DNA of 64,000 nucleotides from Arthrobacter sp. HY1533 (GCF_027568515.1 NZ_JANKZF010000021.1:1-64000); one strand, 5' to 3'; positions 47,054-56,170 are shown, counted from the stretch's first letter. Translations and numbers: made by a program. Notes: a model not told the origin generated them from the letters alone.

Positions 47054-48337
47054 TTGAAGCTCTTGAAATCGATCCCCCTGCTCGGCTGGATTGTCATAGC
47101 CATCGTTTTGGGCATCCTGGCCGGCCCGCTGATGCCCGCCTGGCTCGGCGGGGTGTTCCTGACGTACAACTCCATCTTCTCGGGGTTCCTCGGTTTTGTT
47201 GTGCCGCTGATCATCCTGGGCCTGGTTGCCCCCGCCATTGCGGAGCTGGGCAAGGGTGCCGGCAAGTGGCTTGGAATCACCGCAGCCATCGCGTACGGTT
47301 CCACCATCATCGCCGGGCTGCTGGCGTACTTCGTGAGCCGTTGGCTGTTCACCCCGGTGCTTGCAGGCGGAGGCCTCGATGCACTGGGTGAGGAATCCGG
47401 CTCTGGCTTCACCCCGTTCCTGACAGTCGTGGGCAAGGCCGGCGGCTCCGCAACGGAGATTGTGCTGCCGCCGGTCATCGACGTCATGAGCGCCCTGGTG
47501 CTGGCCTTCGTGATCGGCATCGGCCTGACCTCGTTCCACAGCAAGGTCCTGTTCCGCGGCGTTGTTGAGTTCCGCACCATCATCGAGGCCGTGATCCGGC
47601 GCATCATCGTGCCCGCACTGCCGCTGTTCATCTTCGGCATCTTCATGGACCTGTCCGCCAGCGGCGCAGCCGTCACGGTCGTGACGAAGTTCCTGCTCGT
47701 GGCCCTGGTGTCCTTTGCCCTGACCTTCGTGGTGCTCATCCTGCAGTACTCCATTGCGGGTGCAATGAACGGGACCAACCCGTTCAAGGCCCTGTGGAAC
47801 ATGCGCGATGCCTACTTCACGGCACTGGGCACCTCGTCCTCGGCCGCCACGATTCCCGTGACCTTGGCCTCGACGAAGAAAAACGGCGTGAGTGACTCCG
47901 TGGCAGGTTTCGTGGTGCCGTTGTGCGCCACGATCCACCTGTCCGGTTCGATGGTCAAAATCACCTGCTTCTCCATCGCCGTGCTGCTGCTCACCGGCGG
48001 CGACGTCACCTTCGGCGCCTACATGCCCTTCATCCTGATGCTCGGCGTCATGATGATCGCGGCCCCCGGCGTGCCCGGCGGCGCAATTGCAGCGGCAGCC
48101 GGCCTGCTGGCCCAGATGCTTGGTTTCGGCGAGGTCGAGGTGGGGCTCATGTTTGCGGCCTACATTGCCCTAGACAGCTTCGGCACGGCCACCAACGTGA
48201 CAGGCGACGGCGCGATCGCGATGGTCCTGAACAAGCTCACCCGCGGCCGGCTCGGCGCCCAGGCCCAGGATCCTGCCGACGAGGTAGTGGACCCGGCTGA
48301 AGGCAGCGAGGCCGAGGAGCACGCCCTGGCCAAGTAG
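47054..48337 (+). CDS. DAACS-family dicarboxylate/amino-acid:cation symporter
   Basis: A 427-aa transporter of the same superfamily as DctA but a distinct subfamily. It has two substrate-binding signatures, TSSSAATIPVTLASTKK (about residues 257-273) and the final SFGTATNVTGDGAIAMV region; the latter carries the DxxGT/NxxGD pattern of the family. It may carry acidic amino acids or dicarboxylates. TTG start with GAGGA 6 nt upstream, 122 nt after the response regulator. Possibly part of that regulon. Confidence 0.9.
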   Translation: MKLLKSIPLLGWIVIAIVLGILAGPLMPAWLGGVFLTYNSIFSGFLGFVVPLIILGLVAPAIAELGKGAGKWLGITAAIAYGSTIIAGLLAYFVSRWLFTPVLAGGGLDALGEESGSGFTPFLTVVGKAGGSATEIVLPPVIDVMSALVLAFVIGIGLTSFHSKVLFRGVVEFRTIIEAVIRRIIVPALPLFIFGIFMDLSASGAAVTVVTKFLLVALVSFALTFVVLILQYSIAGAMNGTNPFKALWNMRDAYFTALGTSSSAATIPVTLASTKKNGVSDSVAGFVVPLCATIHLSGSMVKITCFSIAVLLLTGGDVTFGAYMPFILMLGVMMIAAPGVPGGAIAAAAGLLAQMLGFGEVEVGLMFAAYIALDSFGTATNVTGDGAIAMVLNKLTRGRLGAQAQDPADEVVDPAEGSEAEEHALAK

Positions 48338-48372
48338 CACGCCGCTCAACAGGGCCCGCCCAAAAAAGCAAG

Positions 48373-48423
48373 GCGCCCGCCATCCCACAGCTGCCAGAAC
48401 GGCAGAGGTGGGGTGGCGGGCGC
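48373..48423. terminator. Bidirectional terminator (symporter / FadR-type gene)
   Basis: 16-nt arms (GCGCCCGCCATCCCAC against GTGGGGTGGCGGGCGC, one G-T pair) surround an inner hairpin CTGCC/GGCAG. It is followed by TTTGTGTT on + and TTGCTTTTTT on minus. Confidence 0.85.
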
Positions 48424-48429
48424 TTTGTG

Positions 48430-49203
48430 TTAGCGGCTTGAACGGGCGGCTGTTGCGGGGTCCCCGCTGAACAGGCGGTTGTGGATCCTGCTCTCCAGCT
48501 GCTGCTTGGTGGTTTCCAGGTGGATCGACATCAAGTCCATGGCACCTTCCGGATCCCCGTTCCCAATTGCCTTGGCAATGGCCTGGTGCTGTTCACCGGC
48601 AGTCTCCAGCGGGCCGGCCGCCTCGCCATGAAACAGGAACGTGCTGGTCTGGTGTGAATACCTGCGGATGTTGGACACCGTCGCGTGCAGGAAGACATTG
48701 TGCGAGGCCGCCCCCACGGCATCGTGGAACAGGGCATCCGCCTCGGCGAACGACTCGGGGCTGACCCTGGCGGCTTCCAGGCTGCGGGCTGCCGTCTCGC
48801 GAATCAAGCGCACCTCTTTGGGTGTCGCCGCCGTCGCCGCCAGGCGCGTTGTCTCGGTCTCGACGAGCGCCCGGTAGTCGAGCAGCATGAGCACATGCTC
48901 CATGTCCGTGGGCCGAAAGTCGGCCAGCAGCTCACCGGCCGAGGTGTTGACGGGAGATGCAACGAAAATTCCGGCACCCTTGCGCACGTTGACCCGGCCC
49001 ATGGCCGCGAGGACCTTCAGCGCCTCCCGCGTGACGTTGTGGGTGACACCAAGCAAGGCGGCCAGGCCCTTTTCGGTGGGGAGCCTGTCGCCCGGTTTCA
49101 ACCCAGATTCGCCAATGTGGCCCAGGATGCGCTCCGCCACAAGCTCATAGCCCGGCCTGTAACGTTCATCGGACCCATCGGCGGCGCCTTGACCTTCTGA
49201 CAC
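48430..49203 (-). CDS. FadR-type GntR transcriptional regulator
   Basis: A 257-aa regulator. The N-terminal winged HTH (LKPGDRLPTEKGLAALLGVT, NVTREALKVLAAMGRVNV) is followed by an FCD ligand-binding helical domain with LFHDAVGAASHNVFLHATV (metal-binding Asp/His pattern). GTG at 49203 has GGGAGGG about 8 nt upstream; the open frame starts 16 codons earlier with no signal. It is adjacent to and co-oriented with the alditol oxidase gene, whose promoter shares an 11-nt motif with its own promoter, so it probably controls both. Confidence 0.9.
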   Translation of the reverse strand: MSEGQGAADGSDERYRPGYELVAERILGHIGESGLKPGDRLPTEKGLAALLGVTHNVTREALKVLAAMGRVNVRKGAGIFVASPVNTSAGELLADFRPTDMEHVLMLLDYRALVETETTRLAATAATPKEVRLIRETAARSLEAARVSPESFAEADALFHDAVGAASHNVFLHATVSNIRRYSHQTSTFLFHGEAAGPLETAGEQHQAIAKAIGNGDPEGAMDLMSIHLETTKQQLESRIHNRLFSGDPATAARSSR

Positions 49204-49244
49204 GGGCACTTCCCTCCCTATTGAAAAAGATGCCAAATATCTTG

Positions 49245-49255
49245 ACAACATATCA
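49245..49255 (-). promoter_or_regulatory. Shared motif TGATATGTTGT upstream of the FadR-type gene
   Basis: The minus-strand sequence TGATATGTTGT lies 42 nt before the GTG start. The same 11-mer occurs 44 nt before the alditol oxidase start (50676-50686). It includes a -10-like TATGTT and could be promoter, operator or both. Confidence 0.5.
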
Positions 49256-49345
49256 CTGCGGAGGGCATGGCAAGGCCCGGCACATCGGCTGTCCTCGGCT
49301 TGGCGCAGCCAGCCTTGTACTCACCCCGGATGCCTGGGACTTTCG

Positions 49346-50632
49346 CTAAATGCCAAACACCTTTTCATCCAGGAAGGCGTTGCGGAACTTGCCCTCCGGG
49401 TCCAGCCGCTGCGCGAGCTCCACGAAGTCCGCGAAGCGCGGGTACAGGGGGGCCAGGGCGCCGGAGCCGGCGTCGAACACCTTGCCCCAGTGCGGGCGGG
49501 CGCCAAACGGCGCCAGGGCAGCCTCGACCGCCTTCACCACCTCCTCCACCGCGGCCTGCTCGCGGAGCCAGGTGAAGTGGAAGGCCACGCTGTCCCGCCC
49601 GGAAGCGGTGCTCAGCCACAGGCCGTCCGCGGCAACCGTTCGAATCTCGGCAACCTGCAGCAGGGGCGTGATGATCCCGGAGAGGGCACGCAGGGCGTTG
49701 ATGGCCGGCACGGCGTGGGCGCGGTCCACCAGGTATTCGGACTGGATTTCCTCACCCGCACTGGGCATGAAGGCCATCCGGAAGTGGGAGAGCCTGTCCT
49801 GCCACGGCCCGGCAACGCCCAGCTGTTGCGTGCAATTCACCGCCGAGACGCCCGGCAGCGGGTGCATGGCAGCTGTTGCCGCCGTGCCGCCAAGGAGTTC
49901 CGCCGGGTAGTCGTCGGTGCGCCCGTCGCCGGGCCGCTGCTTGAACCAGGCCTGGCCCACAGTGTCCCCGCTCCAGTCGGTGAACAGGCTGACCGAGTAG
50001 GCCCGGCCGGTCACCGCGTCGAAGTCCGCCAGCAGCTGCTCCCAGGGGAGGTCCCGGTAGACGTGCTGGGCCACCGTGAAGGCCGGCTCGATCGCCAGGG
50101 TGACCTCGGTGACGATGCCCAGCGCGCCGAGCCCCACCACGTACCCGGCAAAGTCGGGGGTGTCCTTGGCGTCCACCTGGCGCACCTCCCCCGTCCCGTC
50201 CACCAGCGTCAAGCCGACGACGGCGGCCGCCAGGTTTGCGTTGCCGTCGCCCGAGCCGTGGGTCGCGGTGGCAATCGCGCCGGCCACGGAGATGTGCGGC
50301 AGGGAGGCCAGGTTGGCCAGGGCGAAGCCGCGGGCTGCGAGCGCCGTGGCCAGTGCTCCGTAGCTGCTGCCTCCGTCCACGGTGACCGTCATGGCCTGTT
50401 CATCGATCCTGGCAAGCGGGGGCATCTTGTCCAGGCAGACCTGGATGCCGTCGCAGTCTGAGATGGCATTGAAGGAGTGCCCGGAGCCCAGTGCCTGCAC
50501 GGCCGCCGCTCCGCGCACCAACTCCTGCAACTGCTCCACGGTCTCCGGCCGGTGCAGCGCCGCAGCCCGGTAGTGGTGGTTTCCGGCCCAGTTGCTTTCC
50601 CGTTCCCTGCCCTGCGTTTGCTGCTGTGCCAT
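49346..50632 (-). CDS. FAD-linked alditol (xylitol) oxidase
   Basis: A 428-aa flavoenzyme oxidising a polyol such as xylitol or sorbitol to the aldose with H2O2 release. It has the VAO-type FAD domain with the covalent-FAD His in LGSGHSFNAIS (H52) and THGSGDGN. It matches the Streptomyces AldO pattern throughout, as I recall it: SLPHISVAGAIATATHGSG, AYSVSLFTDW, FRMAFMPSAGEEIQSEYL, EIRTVAADGLWLS and HWGKVF. The D-arabinono-1,4-lactone oxidase family is a less likely alternative. ATG start, ribosome site weak. Same strand as the FadR-type regulator but 94 nt upstream of its promoter. Confidence 0.9.
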   Translation of the reverse strand: MAQQQTQGRERESNWAGNHHYRAAALHRPETVEQLQELVRGAAAVQALGSGHSFNAISDCDGIQVCLDKMPPLARIDEQAMTVTVDGGSSYGALATALAARGFALANLASLPHISVAGAIATATHGSGDGNANLAAAVVGLTLVDGTGEVRQVDAKDTPDFAGYVVGLGALGIVTEVTLAIEPAFTVAQHVYRDLPWEQLLADFDAVTGRAYSVSLFTDWSGDTVGQAWFKQRPGDGRTDDYPAELLGGTAATAAMHPLPGVSAVNCTQQLGVAGPWQDRLSHFRMAFMPSAGEEIQSEYLVDRAHAVPAINALRALSGIITPLLQVAEIRTVAADGLWLSTASGRDSVAFHFTWLREQAAVEEVVKAVEAALAPFGARPHWGKVFDAGSGALAPLYPRFADFVELAQRLDPEGKFRNAFLDEKVFGI

Positions 50633-50675
50633 GCTGTGGCTCCCTTGCGTTCGCGCCGCTATTTTGGTGTGACTA

Positions 50676-50686
50676 ACAACATATCA
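50676..50686 (-). promoter_or_regulatory. Shared motif TGATATGTTGT upstream of alditol oxidase
   Basis: Exact copy of the motif before the FadR-type gene (49245-49255), in the same orientation and at nearly the same distance (44 nt) from the start codon. Confidence 0.5.
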
Positions 50687-50758
50687 GCGCCGGGCCGCGT
50701 CCGCCACTGTTTGGGGCCGAAAACCCATGACCACCTGACGAACGGGCATTTGCCTTCG

Positions 50759-50830
50759 ATGTATACATAGTTTTGGCGCGGCCCGGGAATTTTTCAGCCT
50801 TTCTCCCAAAATGCGTGTTCTTTGTATACA
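50759..50830 (+). promoter_or_regulatory. Twin TGTATACA palindromes in the GntR/prp promoter
   Basis: ATGTATACAT (50759-50768) and TGTATACA (50823-50830) are perfect palindromes 63 bp apart between the divergent alditol oxidase and GntR genes; the second ends 57 nt before the GntR ATG. This shape is typical of GntR operators, suggesting autoregulation and control of prpDBC. Confidence 0.55.
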
Positions 50831-50887
50831 CTGATGATGAAAGCTGGTGCACTGCCCCAGCCGCACCACACAGAACAGGGAGGGACC

Positions 50888-51523
50888 ATGCGCGCAGGCG
50901 AACGGGCCTATGCCGCCCTGTACAGCGACATCATCAATTGGAGGCTCGCCCCCGGAACCGTTCTTGGCGAGGTGGAGCTCTCCGAGCGCCTGGGCGTCTC
51001 ACGCACCCCCATCCGCGAGGCACTGGCCAGGCTCGTGGCCGAGGGCCTGGCGGAGCCGCAGAGCGGGCGCGGCACGGTTGTCAGCGAAATTTCACTGGAC
51101 CACCTCGATGAACTGTTTGAGCTCCGCTCCGCACTGGAATGCCGGGCGGCGGAACTTGCGGCCCGCCGCGGCGATCCGGCAACGTTCCTGGCCCTGCACC
51201 GCCAGCTCAGCAACGCCGGCGCCCTCATCACCGAGGACGACCCCAGCCGTTCCGGCTACTACCTGCTGGCAGCGGAGCTGGACACCGCCGTCGACGACGC
51301 TGCCGGCAACCACTACCTGCGCCAGGCGCTGAAGATGCTGCGCGTGCAGCTGGTGCGGGTGCGCCGCCTGGGCAAGGACAATCCGGAACGGCTGCGTGAT
51401 GCCGCCCGCGAACACGCAGCCATTGCGCTGGCCATAGCCCACGGCAACCCCGCCGTGGCGAGCGCCGCCACCACCCTCCACCTGGACAACAGCCTGCGCC
51501 ACCTACTGGGTACGGCTCCCTGA
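50888..51523 (+). CDS. GntR-family regulator of the methylcitrate operon
   Basis: A 211-aa GntR/FadR-subfamily regulator: winged HTH GEVELSERLGVSRTPIREAL near residues 25-45, then an FCD domain (LDELFELRSALECRAAELAA). ATG at 50888 has GGGAGGG 2-3 nt upstream of ACC; in-frame ATGs further upstream lack a ribosome site. It lies 42 nt before prpD on the same strand. A role in controlling propionate use is inferred from position and from the two TGTATACA palindromes upstream. Confidence 0.88.
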   Translation: MRAGERAYAALYSDIINWRLAPGTVLGEVELSERLGVSRTPIREALARLVAEGLAEPQSGRGTVVSEISLDHLDELFELRSALECRAAELAARRGDPATFLALHRQLSNAGALITEDDPSRSGYYLLAAELDTAVDDAAGNHYLRQALKMLRVQLVRVRRLGKDNPERLRDAAREHAAIALAIAHGNPAVASAATTLHLDNSLRHLLGTAP

Positions 51524-51565
51524 CCTGCATTGCCCCTAATGCGAACACCCTTTGAAAGGAACACC

Positions 51566-53086
51566 ATGACCATTGAGCACAACGTGCGCGTGTACAAGAG
51601 CGAAGAGAACCTGGCCCGTGAGGACCAGCTGGCCCACAAGATCGCCAAGGTGGCAGCGGACCCCGTGGCCGTGACCGATGAGGTCACAGGCATGATCATC
51701 AACCGCATCATCGACAACGCCTCCGTGGCCATTGCCTCGCTGAACCGCGCCCCCATCGTTGCAGCCCGCGCCCAGGCGCTCACCCACGCCCCGTCCACGG
51801 GGGGCGCCGGCGCCTCCGTCTTTGGCATCACAGAAAAGGTTTCCCCCGAATGGGCGGCCTGGGCCAACGGCGTGGCCGTGCGTGAGCTGGACTACCACGA
51901 CACCTTCCTGGCTGCCGACTACTCCCACCCGGGCGACAACATTCCCCCGATCCTGGCCGTGGCCCAGCACACCGGCGCATCCGGTGCGCAGCTCATCCGC
52001 GGCATTGCCACCGGCTATGAGGTCCAGGTGGACCTGGTGAAGGCCATCTGCCTGCATGCCCACAAGATTGACCACGTGGCCCACCTGGGCCCCTCCGCGG
52101 CCGCGGGCATCGGCACCCTGCTGGGCCTTGAGGTGGAAACCATCTTCCAGGCCGTGGGCCAGGGCCTGCACACCACCACGGCAACCCGCCAGTCCCGCAA
52201 GGGCGAGATCTCCACCTGGAAGGCCCACGCCCCGGCATTTGCCGGCAAGATGGCCGTGGAGGCAGCCGACCGTGCCATGCGCGGGCAGACCTCCCCCGTG
52301 CCGATCTATGAGGGCGAGGACGGCGTCATCGCCTGGATGCTGGACGGCCCCGACGCCAGCTACACCGTGCCCCTGCCCGCCCCGGGCGAGGCCAAGCGCG
52401 CCATCATGGACACCTACACCAAGGAACACTCCGCCGAATACCAGGCGCAGGCGTGGATCGACCTGGCCCGCAAGCTCCACGGCGAGCACCCCGAGGCCAC
52501 CGACCCGGCCAAGGTGGAGAGCGTGCTGATCCAGACCAGCCACCACACCCACTACGTGATCGGCTCCGGCGCGAACGATCCCCAGAAGTACGATCCCTCC
52601 GCCTCACGGGAAACCCTTGACCACTCCATCCCGTACATCTTCACGGTGGCGCTGCAGGACGGTGCCTGGCACCATGTTGACTCCTACTCCCCCGAACGAG
52701 CCAACCGCCCCGACACTGTGGCCCTGTGGCACAAGGTGACCACGGAGGAGGACGCGGAATGGACGCGCCGCTACCACTCCCTGGACATCGCCGAGAAGGC
52801 GTTCGGCGGCACGGTGGTCATCACACTCACTGACGGGACTGTCATCACCGAGTCGATCGCCGTGGCCGACGCCCACCCGCTCGGCGCCCGGCCCTTTGCC
52901 CGCGAACAGTACATCAACAAGTTCCGCACCCTGGCCGCGGGCCTGGTCGAGGAAGAGGAGATCAACCGCTTCATCGCGGCAGCGGAGAACCTTCCCAACC
53001 TGGCCGCCGGGGAACTGGACCAGCTCAACATCACGGCAGCTCCCGGCGTCGTGGACCTGGCCGCGGCACCCAAGGGCCTGTTCTAA
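51566..53086 (+). CDS. prpD: 2-methylcitrate dehydratase (MmgE/PrpD family)
   Basis: A 506-aa enzyme of the methylcitrate cycle (2-methylcitrate to 2-methyl-cis-aconitate). The [20 protein letters not shown] region, [20 protein letters not shown]-like segment and [17 protein letters not shown] are typical of PrpD. Length is normal. ATG with AAAGGA 5 nt upstream. First of prpD-prpB-prpC, separated by 1 nt from prpB. Confidence 0.95.
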   Translation: MTIEHNVRVYKSEENLAREDQLAHKIAKVAADPVAVTDEVTGMIINRIIDNASVAIASLNRAPIVAARAQALTHAPSTGGAGASVFGITEKVSPEWAAWANGVAVRELDYHDTFLAADYSHPGDNIPPILAVAQHTGASGAQLIRGIATGYEVQVDLVKAICLHAHKIDHVAHLGPSAAAGIGTLLGLEVETIFQAVGQGLHTTTATRQSRKGEISTWKAHAPAFAGKMAVEAADRAMRGQTSPVPIYEGEDGVIAWMLDGPDASYTVPLPAPGEAKRAIMDTYTKEHSAEYQAQAWIDLARKLHGEHPEATDPAKVESVLIQTSHHTHYVIGSGANDPQKYDPSASRETLDHSIPYIFTVALQDGAWHHVDSYSPERANRPDTVALWHKVTTEEDAEWTRRYHSLDIAEKAFGGTVVITLTDGTVITESIAVADAHPLGARPFAREQYINKFRTLAAGLVEEEEINRFIAAAENLPNLAAGELDQLNITAAPGVVDLAAAPKGLF

Positions 53087-53087
53087 C

Positions 53088-54017
53088 ATGCTGTACTCCA
53101 AGAAGTCCGCTGAGGAAAAGCGCCGGGAGCTGCGCGCCATGCTGGTCCCCGGCGCGGCCGTGCAGTTCCCGGGGGCCTTCAACCCGCTGTCGGCCCGCCT
53201 CATCGGGGAGAAGAAGTTCGACGGCGTGTACATCTCCGGTGCCGTGCTGGCCAACGACCTGGGCCTGCCGGACATCGGCATGACCACCCTGACCGAGGTG
53301 GCCGCCCGCGGCGGGCAGATTGCCCGCATGACGGACCTCCCCTGCCTGATTGACGCCGACACCGGCTTTGGCGAGCCCATGAACGTGGCCCGCACCATCC
53401 AGGAACTGGAGAACGCGGGCCTGGCCGGCTGCCACATCGAGGACCAGTTCAACCCCAAGCGCTGCGGCCACCTCGACGGCAAGAACATGGTGGATTTGGA
53501 CACGGCCGTCAAGCGCATTGCCGCGGCCGCCGATGCCCGCCGGGACCCGAACTTCCTGATCATGGCCAGGACGGACATCCGGGCCGTGGAGGGGCTGGAC
53601 GCCGCCATCGAGCGGGCCAAGGCCCTTGTCGACGCCGGGGCGGACGCCATCTTCCCGGAGGCCATGAAGGATGTGACGGAGTTTGAGGCCGTGTGCAAGG
53701 CCGTCAATGTCCCCGTGCTGGCCAACATGACGGAGTTCGGCAAAAGCGAGCTGTTCACCCGTGACCAGCTCGCCGCGGCGGGCGTCGCCATGGTCATCTA
53801 CCCTGTCACCCTGCTGCGCAGCGCCATGGGTGCGGCCGAGCGCGTGCTCGACGCCATCAGCGCGCACGGCACACAGGAATCCGCCGTGCCCGACATGCTG
53901 ACAAGGGCGCGCCTTTATGATCTGGTTGACTATGAGGCGTACAACCAATTCGACACCGGCATCTTCAACTTCCAGGTCCCCGGCCTGGACATCACGGGCA
54001 ACAACGCGAACCTCTAG
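53088..54017 (+). CDS. prpB: Methylisocitrate lyase
   Basis: A 309-aa PEP-mutase/isocitrate-lyase superfamily enzyme splitting 2-methylisocitrate to pyruvate and succinate. Motifs: LIDADTGFGEPMNVARTI (metal site), HIEDQFNPKRCGHLDGK (catalytic Cys in KRCGH), and NMTEFGKSELF. ATG lies 1 nt after the prpD stop; the long upstream frame is shadow. Confidence 0.95.
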   Translation: MLYSKKSAEEKRRELRAMLVPGAAVQFPGAFNPLSARLIGEKKFDGVYISGAVLANDLGLPDIGMTTLTEVAARGGQIARMTDLPCLIDADTGFGEPMNVARTIQELENAGLAGCHIEDQFNPKRCGHLDGKNMVDLDTAVKRIAAAADARRDPNFLIMARTDIRAVEGLDAAIERAKALVDAGADAIFPEAMKDVTEFEAVCKAVNVPVLANMTEFGKSELFTRDQLAAAGVAMVIYPVTLLRSAMGAAERVLDAISAHGTQESAVPDMLTRARLYDLVDYEAYNQFDTGIFNFQVPGLDITGNNANL

Positions 54018-54052
54018 AACAACAACACACGTTTCACGAAGGAGTGCACACA

Positions 54053-55192
54053 GTGGGCGAAGAAGAAGTACGCAAGGGCCTGGCCGGTGTGGTTGCCGAC
54101 TACACCGCCGTCTCCAAGGTCAACCCCGAATCCAATTCCCTGCTCTACCGCGGCTACCCCGTGCAGGAACTGGCAGCGCACAAGTCCTTTGAGGAGGTTG
54201 CGCTGCTCCTGTGGACCGGCGAGCTGCCCTCCGAGGCGGAGCTGACCTCCTTCGAGGCGTTTGAGCGGGCCAACCGGGCCCTGGACAGCCGGGTGCAGGC
54301 GGCGATCGACCTGCTGCCCCTGGACTGCCACCCCATGGACGTGGGCCGCACGGCCGTCTCCGTGCTGGGCGCGGCCCACCCCCTGGCCGAGGACTCCTCC
54401 CCCGAGGCGGAGCTGGACAAGGCAAAGTCCTTGTTTGCCCAGTTCCCGGCCGTCGTGGCGTACGACCAGCGCCGGCGCCGCGGGCAGGGCCCCGTGGAGC
54501 CCCGAGTGGACCTGGACTACTCGGCCAACTTCCTGTGGATGGTGTTTGGCGAGGCCGCGGCGCCCGAGGTGGTGGATGCGTTCCGCGTGTCCATGGTCCT
54601 GTACGCCGAGCATTCCTTCAATGCCTCAACGTTCACGGCCAGGGTCATCACCTCCACGCTCTCGGACCTGCATTCGGCCGTGACGGGCGCCATCGGCGCC
54701 TTGAAGGGCCCATTGCACGGCGGCGCCAACGAGGCCGTCATGCACACCTTCGATGAGATCGGCATCCGTGCCGACGAGTCCCGGGAGGAGGCCGCTGCCC
54801 GCGCCAAGGAGTGGATGGAGGCAGCCCTTGCCGCCAAGAAGAAGGTCATGGGCTTCGGGCACCGCGTCTACAAGCACGGCGACTCCCGCGTGCCCACCAT
54901 GAAGGCCGCCCTGGAGCGCATGGTGGCCCACTACGGGCGGCCGGAAATGATGGGCCTGTACGACGGACTCGAACAGGCCATGGATGAGGCCAAGGCCATC
55001 AAGCCGAACCTCGACTACCCGGCCGGGCCCACGTACCACCTGATGGGCTTTGACACCGACATGTTCACGCCCATCTTCATTGCCGCCCGCATCACCGGCT
55101 GGACGGCGCACATCATGGAACAGCGCGCCGCCAATGCGCTGATCCGGCCCCTGAGCGCCTACAACGGGGTTGCAGAGCGCCACCTGGGGTAG
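54053..55192 (+). CDS. prpC: 2-methylcitrate synthase
   Basis: A 379-aa citrate-synthase family enzyme condensing propionyl-CoA with oxaloacetate. Catalytic elements are PLHGGANEAVM (His), GFGHRVYKHGD (His) and a C-terminal Asp in GFDTDMFTPIFIAARITGW. The short N-terminus, VADYTAVSKVNPESNSLLYRGYPVQEL-type opening and operon context indicate methylcitrate rather than citrate synthase. GTG at 54053 has GAAGGAG 8 nt upstream; the GTG three codons earlier overlaps that site. Confidence 0.94.
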   Translation: MGEEEVRKGLAGVVADYTAVSKVNPESNSLLYRGYPVQELAAHKSFEEVALLLWTGELPSEAELTSFEAFERANRALDSRVQAAIDLLPLDCHPMDVGRTAVSVLGAAHPLAEDSSPEAELDKAKSLFAQFPAVVAYDQRRRRGQGPVEPRVDLDYSANFLWMVFGEAAAPEVVDAFRVSMVLYAEHSFNASTFTARVITSTLSDLHSAVTGAIGALKGPLHGGANEAVMHTFDEIGIRADESREEAAARAKEWMEAALAAKKKVMGFGHRVYKHGDSRVPTMKAALERMVAHYGRPEMMGLYDGLEQAMDEAKAIKPNLDYPAGPTYHLMGFDTDMFTPIFIAARITGWTAHIMEQRAANALIRPLSAYNGVAERHLG

Positions 55193-55199
55193 TTGGAAG

Positions 55200-55227
55200 C
55201 CCGCCTGTGTCCACGGCCACAGGCGGG
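55200..55227 (+). terminator. Hairpin after prpC
   Basis: 10-bp perfect stem CCCGCCTGTG/CACAGGCGGG with an 8-nt loop, 7 nt after the prpC stop. No T run follows, so it may be an attenuating or processing hairpin. Confidence 0.55.
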
Positions 55228-55272
55228 AGGGTACCCTTCAAGCAACGCCCCGTTCAGCCCACAAGGAGCATC

Positions 55273-55602
55273 ATGGAAAAATCGTCCCTGACAGCACTGG
55301 CACGGGAGCTCCTTGCCGCGGCGAAGACCAAGAGCAGCGGCCGCAGCTCCCGGACCGTCGTGGGCGGCCATGAGCGGGTCCTGCGCCAAACCCTGGTGGC
55401 TCTGACATCCGGGAACTCGCTGGATGAACACGACAACCCGGGCGAGGCCACCGTGCAGGTCCTGCGCGGCCGGGTGCTGCTGCGCTGCGGCGACGTCGAA
55501 TGGGAGGGCTCACCCGGCGACCACCTCGTGGTGCCGCAGGCCCGGCATTCGGTGCACGCACTGGAGGACTCGGCGTTCCTGCTGACGGTCGCCAAGCCCT
55601 AG
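55273..55602 (+). CDS. Small cupin-domain protein
   Basis: A 109-aa single-cupin protein. The cupin core is GNSLDEHDNPGEATVQVLRG and DHLVVPQARHSVHALEDS, with His/Glu residues for a metal. Function unknown; possibly an oxygenase-fold or sensor protein. ATG with AAGGAG 4 nt upstream, 80 nt after prpC, and it may be co-transcribed. The stop is 4 nt from the convergent NUDIX gene stop. Confidence 0.82.
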   Translation: MEKSSLTALARELLAAAKTKSSGRSSRTVVGGHERVLRQTLVALTSGNSLDEHDNPGEATVQVLRGRVLLRCGDVEWEGSPGDHLVVPQARHSVHALEDSAFLLTVAKP

Positions 55603-55606
55603 CCTG

Positions 55607-56119
55607 CTAGCTGCCCTGCCCGTCCCCGGGCAGGGCGCCGCGGGCCGCCGTGTGGGTGCTGGAGGCCACGGTTTCATTGTCGGCATTGAGCACCACGCGC
55701 CAGTCGCCGCGCTCCCCGGCCAGGAAGGCCGGCAGCCAGTGCCCGGCATCGGCCCACATATTCTCCAGCGGCAGCTCATCGACGGGGTACCAGCGGGGTG
55801 CAATTTCGCTGCTTTCCTGTGCCTCCCCGGCGTAGCGCCGGGCCAGGAACACCGTTGTAAACATGTCCCACTCGGGCCGGGCGGGGAACACGAACTCAAC
55901 CGTGCCGGCCGGTTCCAGGTCCAGGGGCGCCACGCTGATGGAGGTTTCCTCAGCGACCTCCCGGCAGATGGCCGCCACGGTGCTCTCCCCCGGCTCCACA
56001 TGCCCGCCGATGCCCACCACTTTTCCCGTGCCGAAACCGGTCTTTTTCAACCCCAGCAGCACCTGCTCCACGCCGTCGAACGTGCGCAGCAGGAAGCAAA
56101 GGGTCACGGGGGCACTCAT
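55607..56119 (-). CDS. NUDIX hydrolase, 8-oxo-dGTPase-like
   Basis: A 170-aa pyrophosphohydrolase. The Nudix box is complete except that the final G is T: GHVEPGESTVAAICREVAEE then TSI. N-terminal VTLCFLLRTFDGVEQVLLGLKKTGF fits the MTH1/MutT group that cleans oxidised purine nucleotides. ATG at 56119 has no strong ribosome site. A perfect 10-bp stem (GCCCTGCCCG/CGGGCAGGGC, 55613-55636) in its 3' coding end may end transcripts of the converging cupin. Confidence 0.88.
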   Translation of the reverse strand: MSAPVTLCFLLRTFDGVEQVLLGLKKTGFGTGKVVGIGGHVEPGESTVAAICREVAEETSISVAPLDLEPAGTVEFVFPARPEWDMFTTVFLARRYAGEAQESSEIAPRWYPVDELPLENMWADAGHWLPAFLAGERGDWRVVLNADNETVASSTHTAARGALPGDGQGS

Positions 56120-56132
56120 GGGACCAGCTTAA

Positions 56133-56151
56133 GGCCTGGCCCGGCCAGGCC
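56133..56151 (-). terminator. GC-rich hairpin after the deaminase gene
   Basis: GGCCTGGCC and GGCCAGGCC (9-nt arms, 1-nt spacer, so effectively a shorter stem with a small loop) in the 51-nt gap between the deaminase and NUDIX genes. The minus strand continues TTAAG, so termination is possible but weak. Confidence 0.3.
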
Positions 56152-56170
56152 CCGACAGGCGGCCCAGCCG

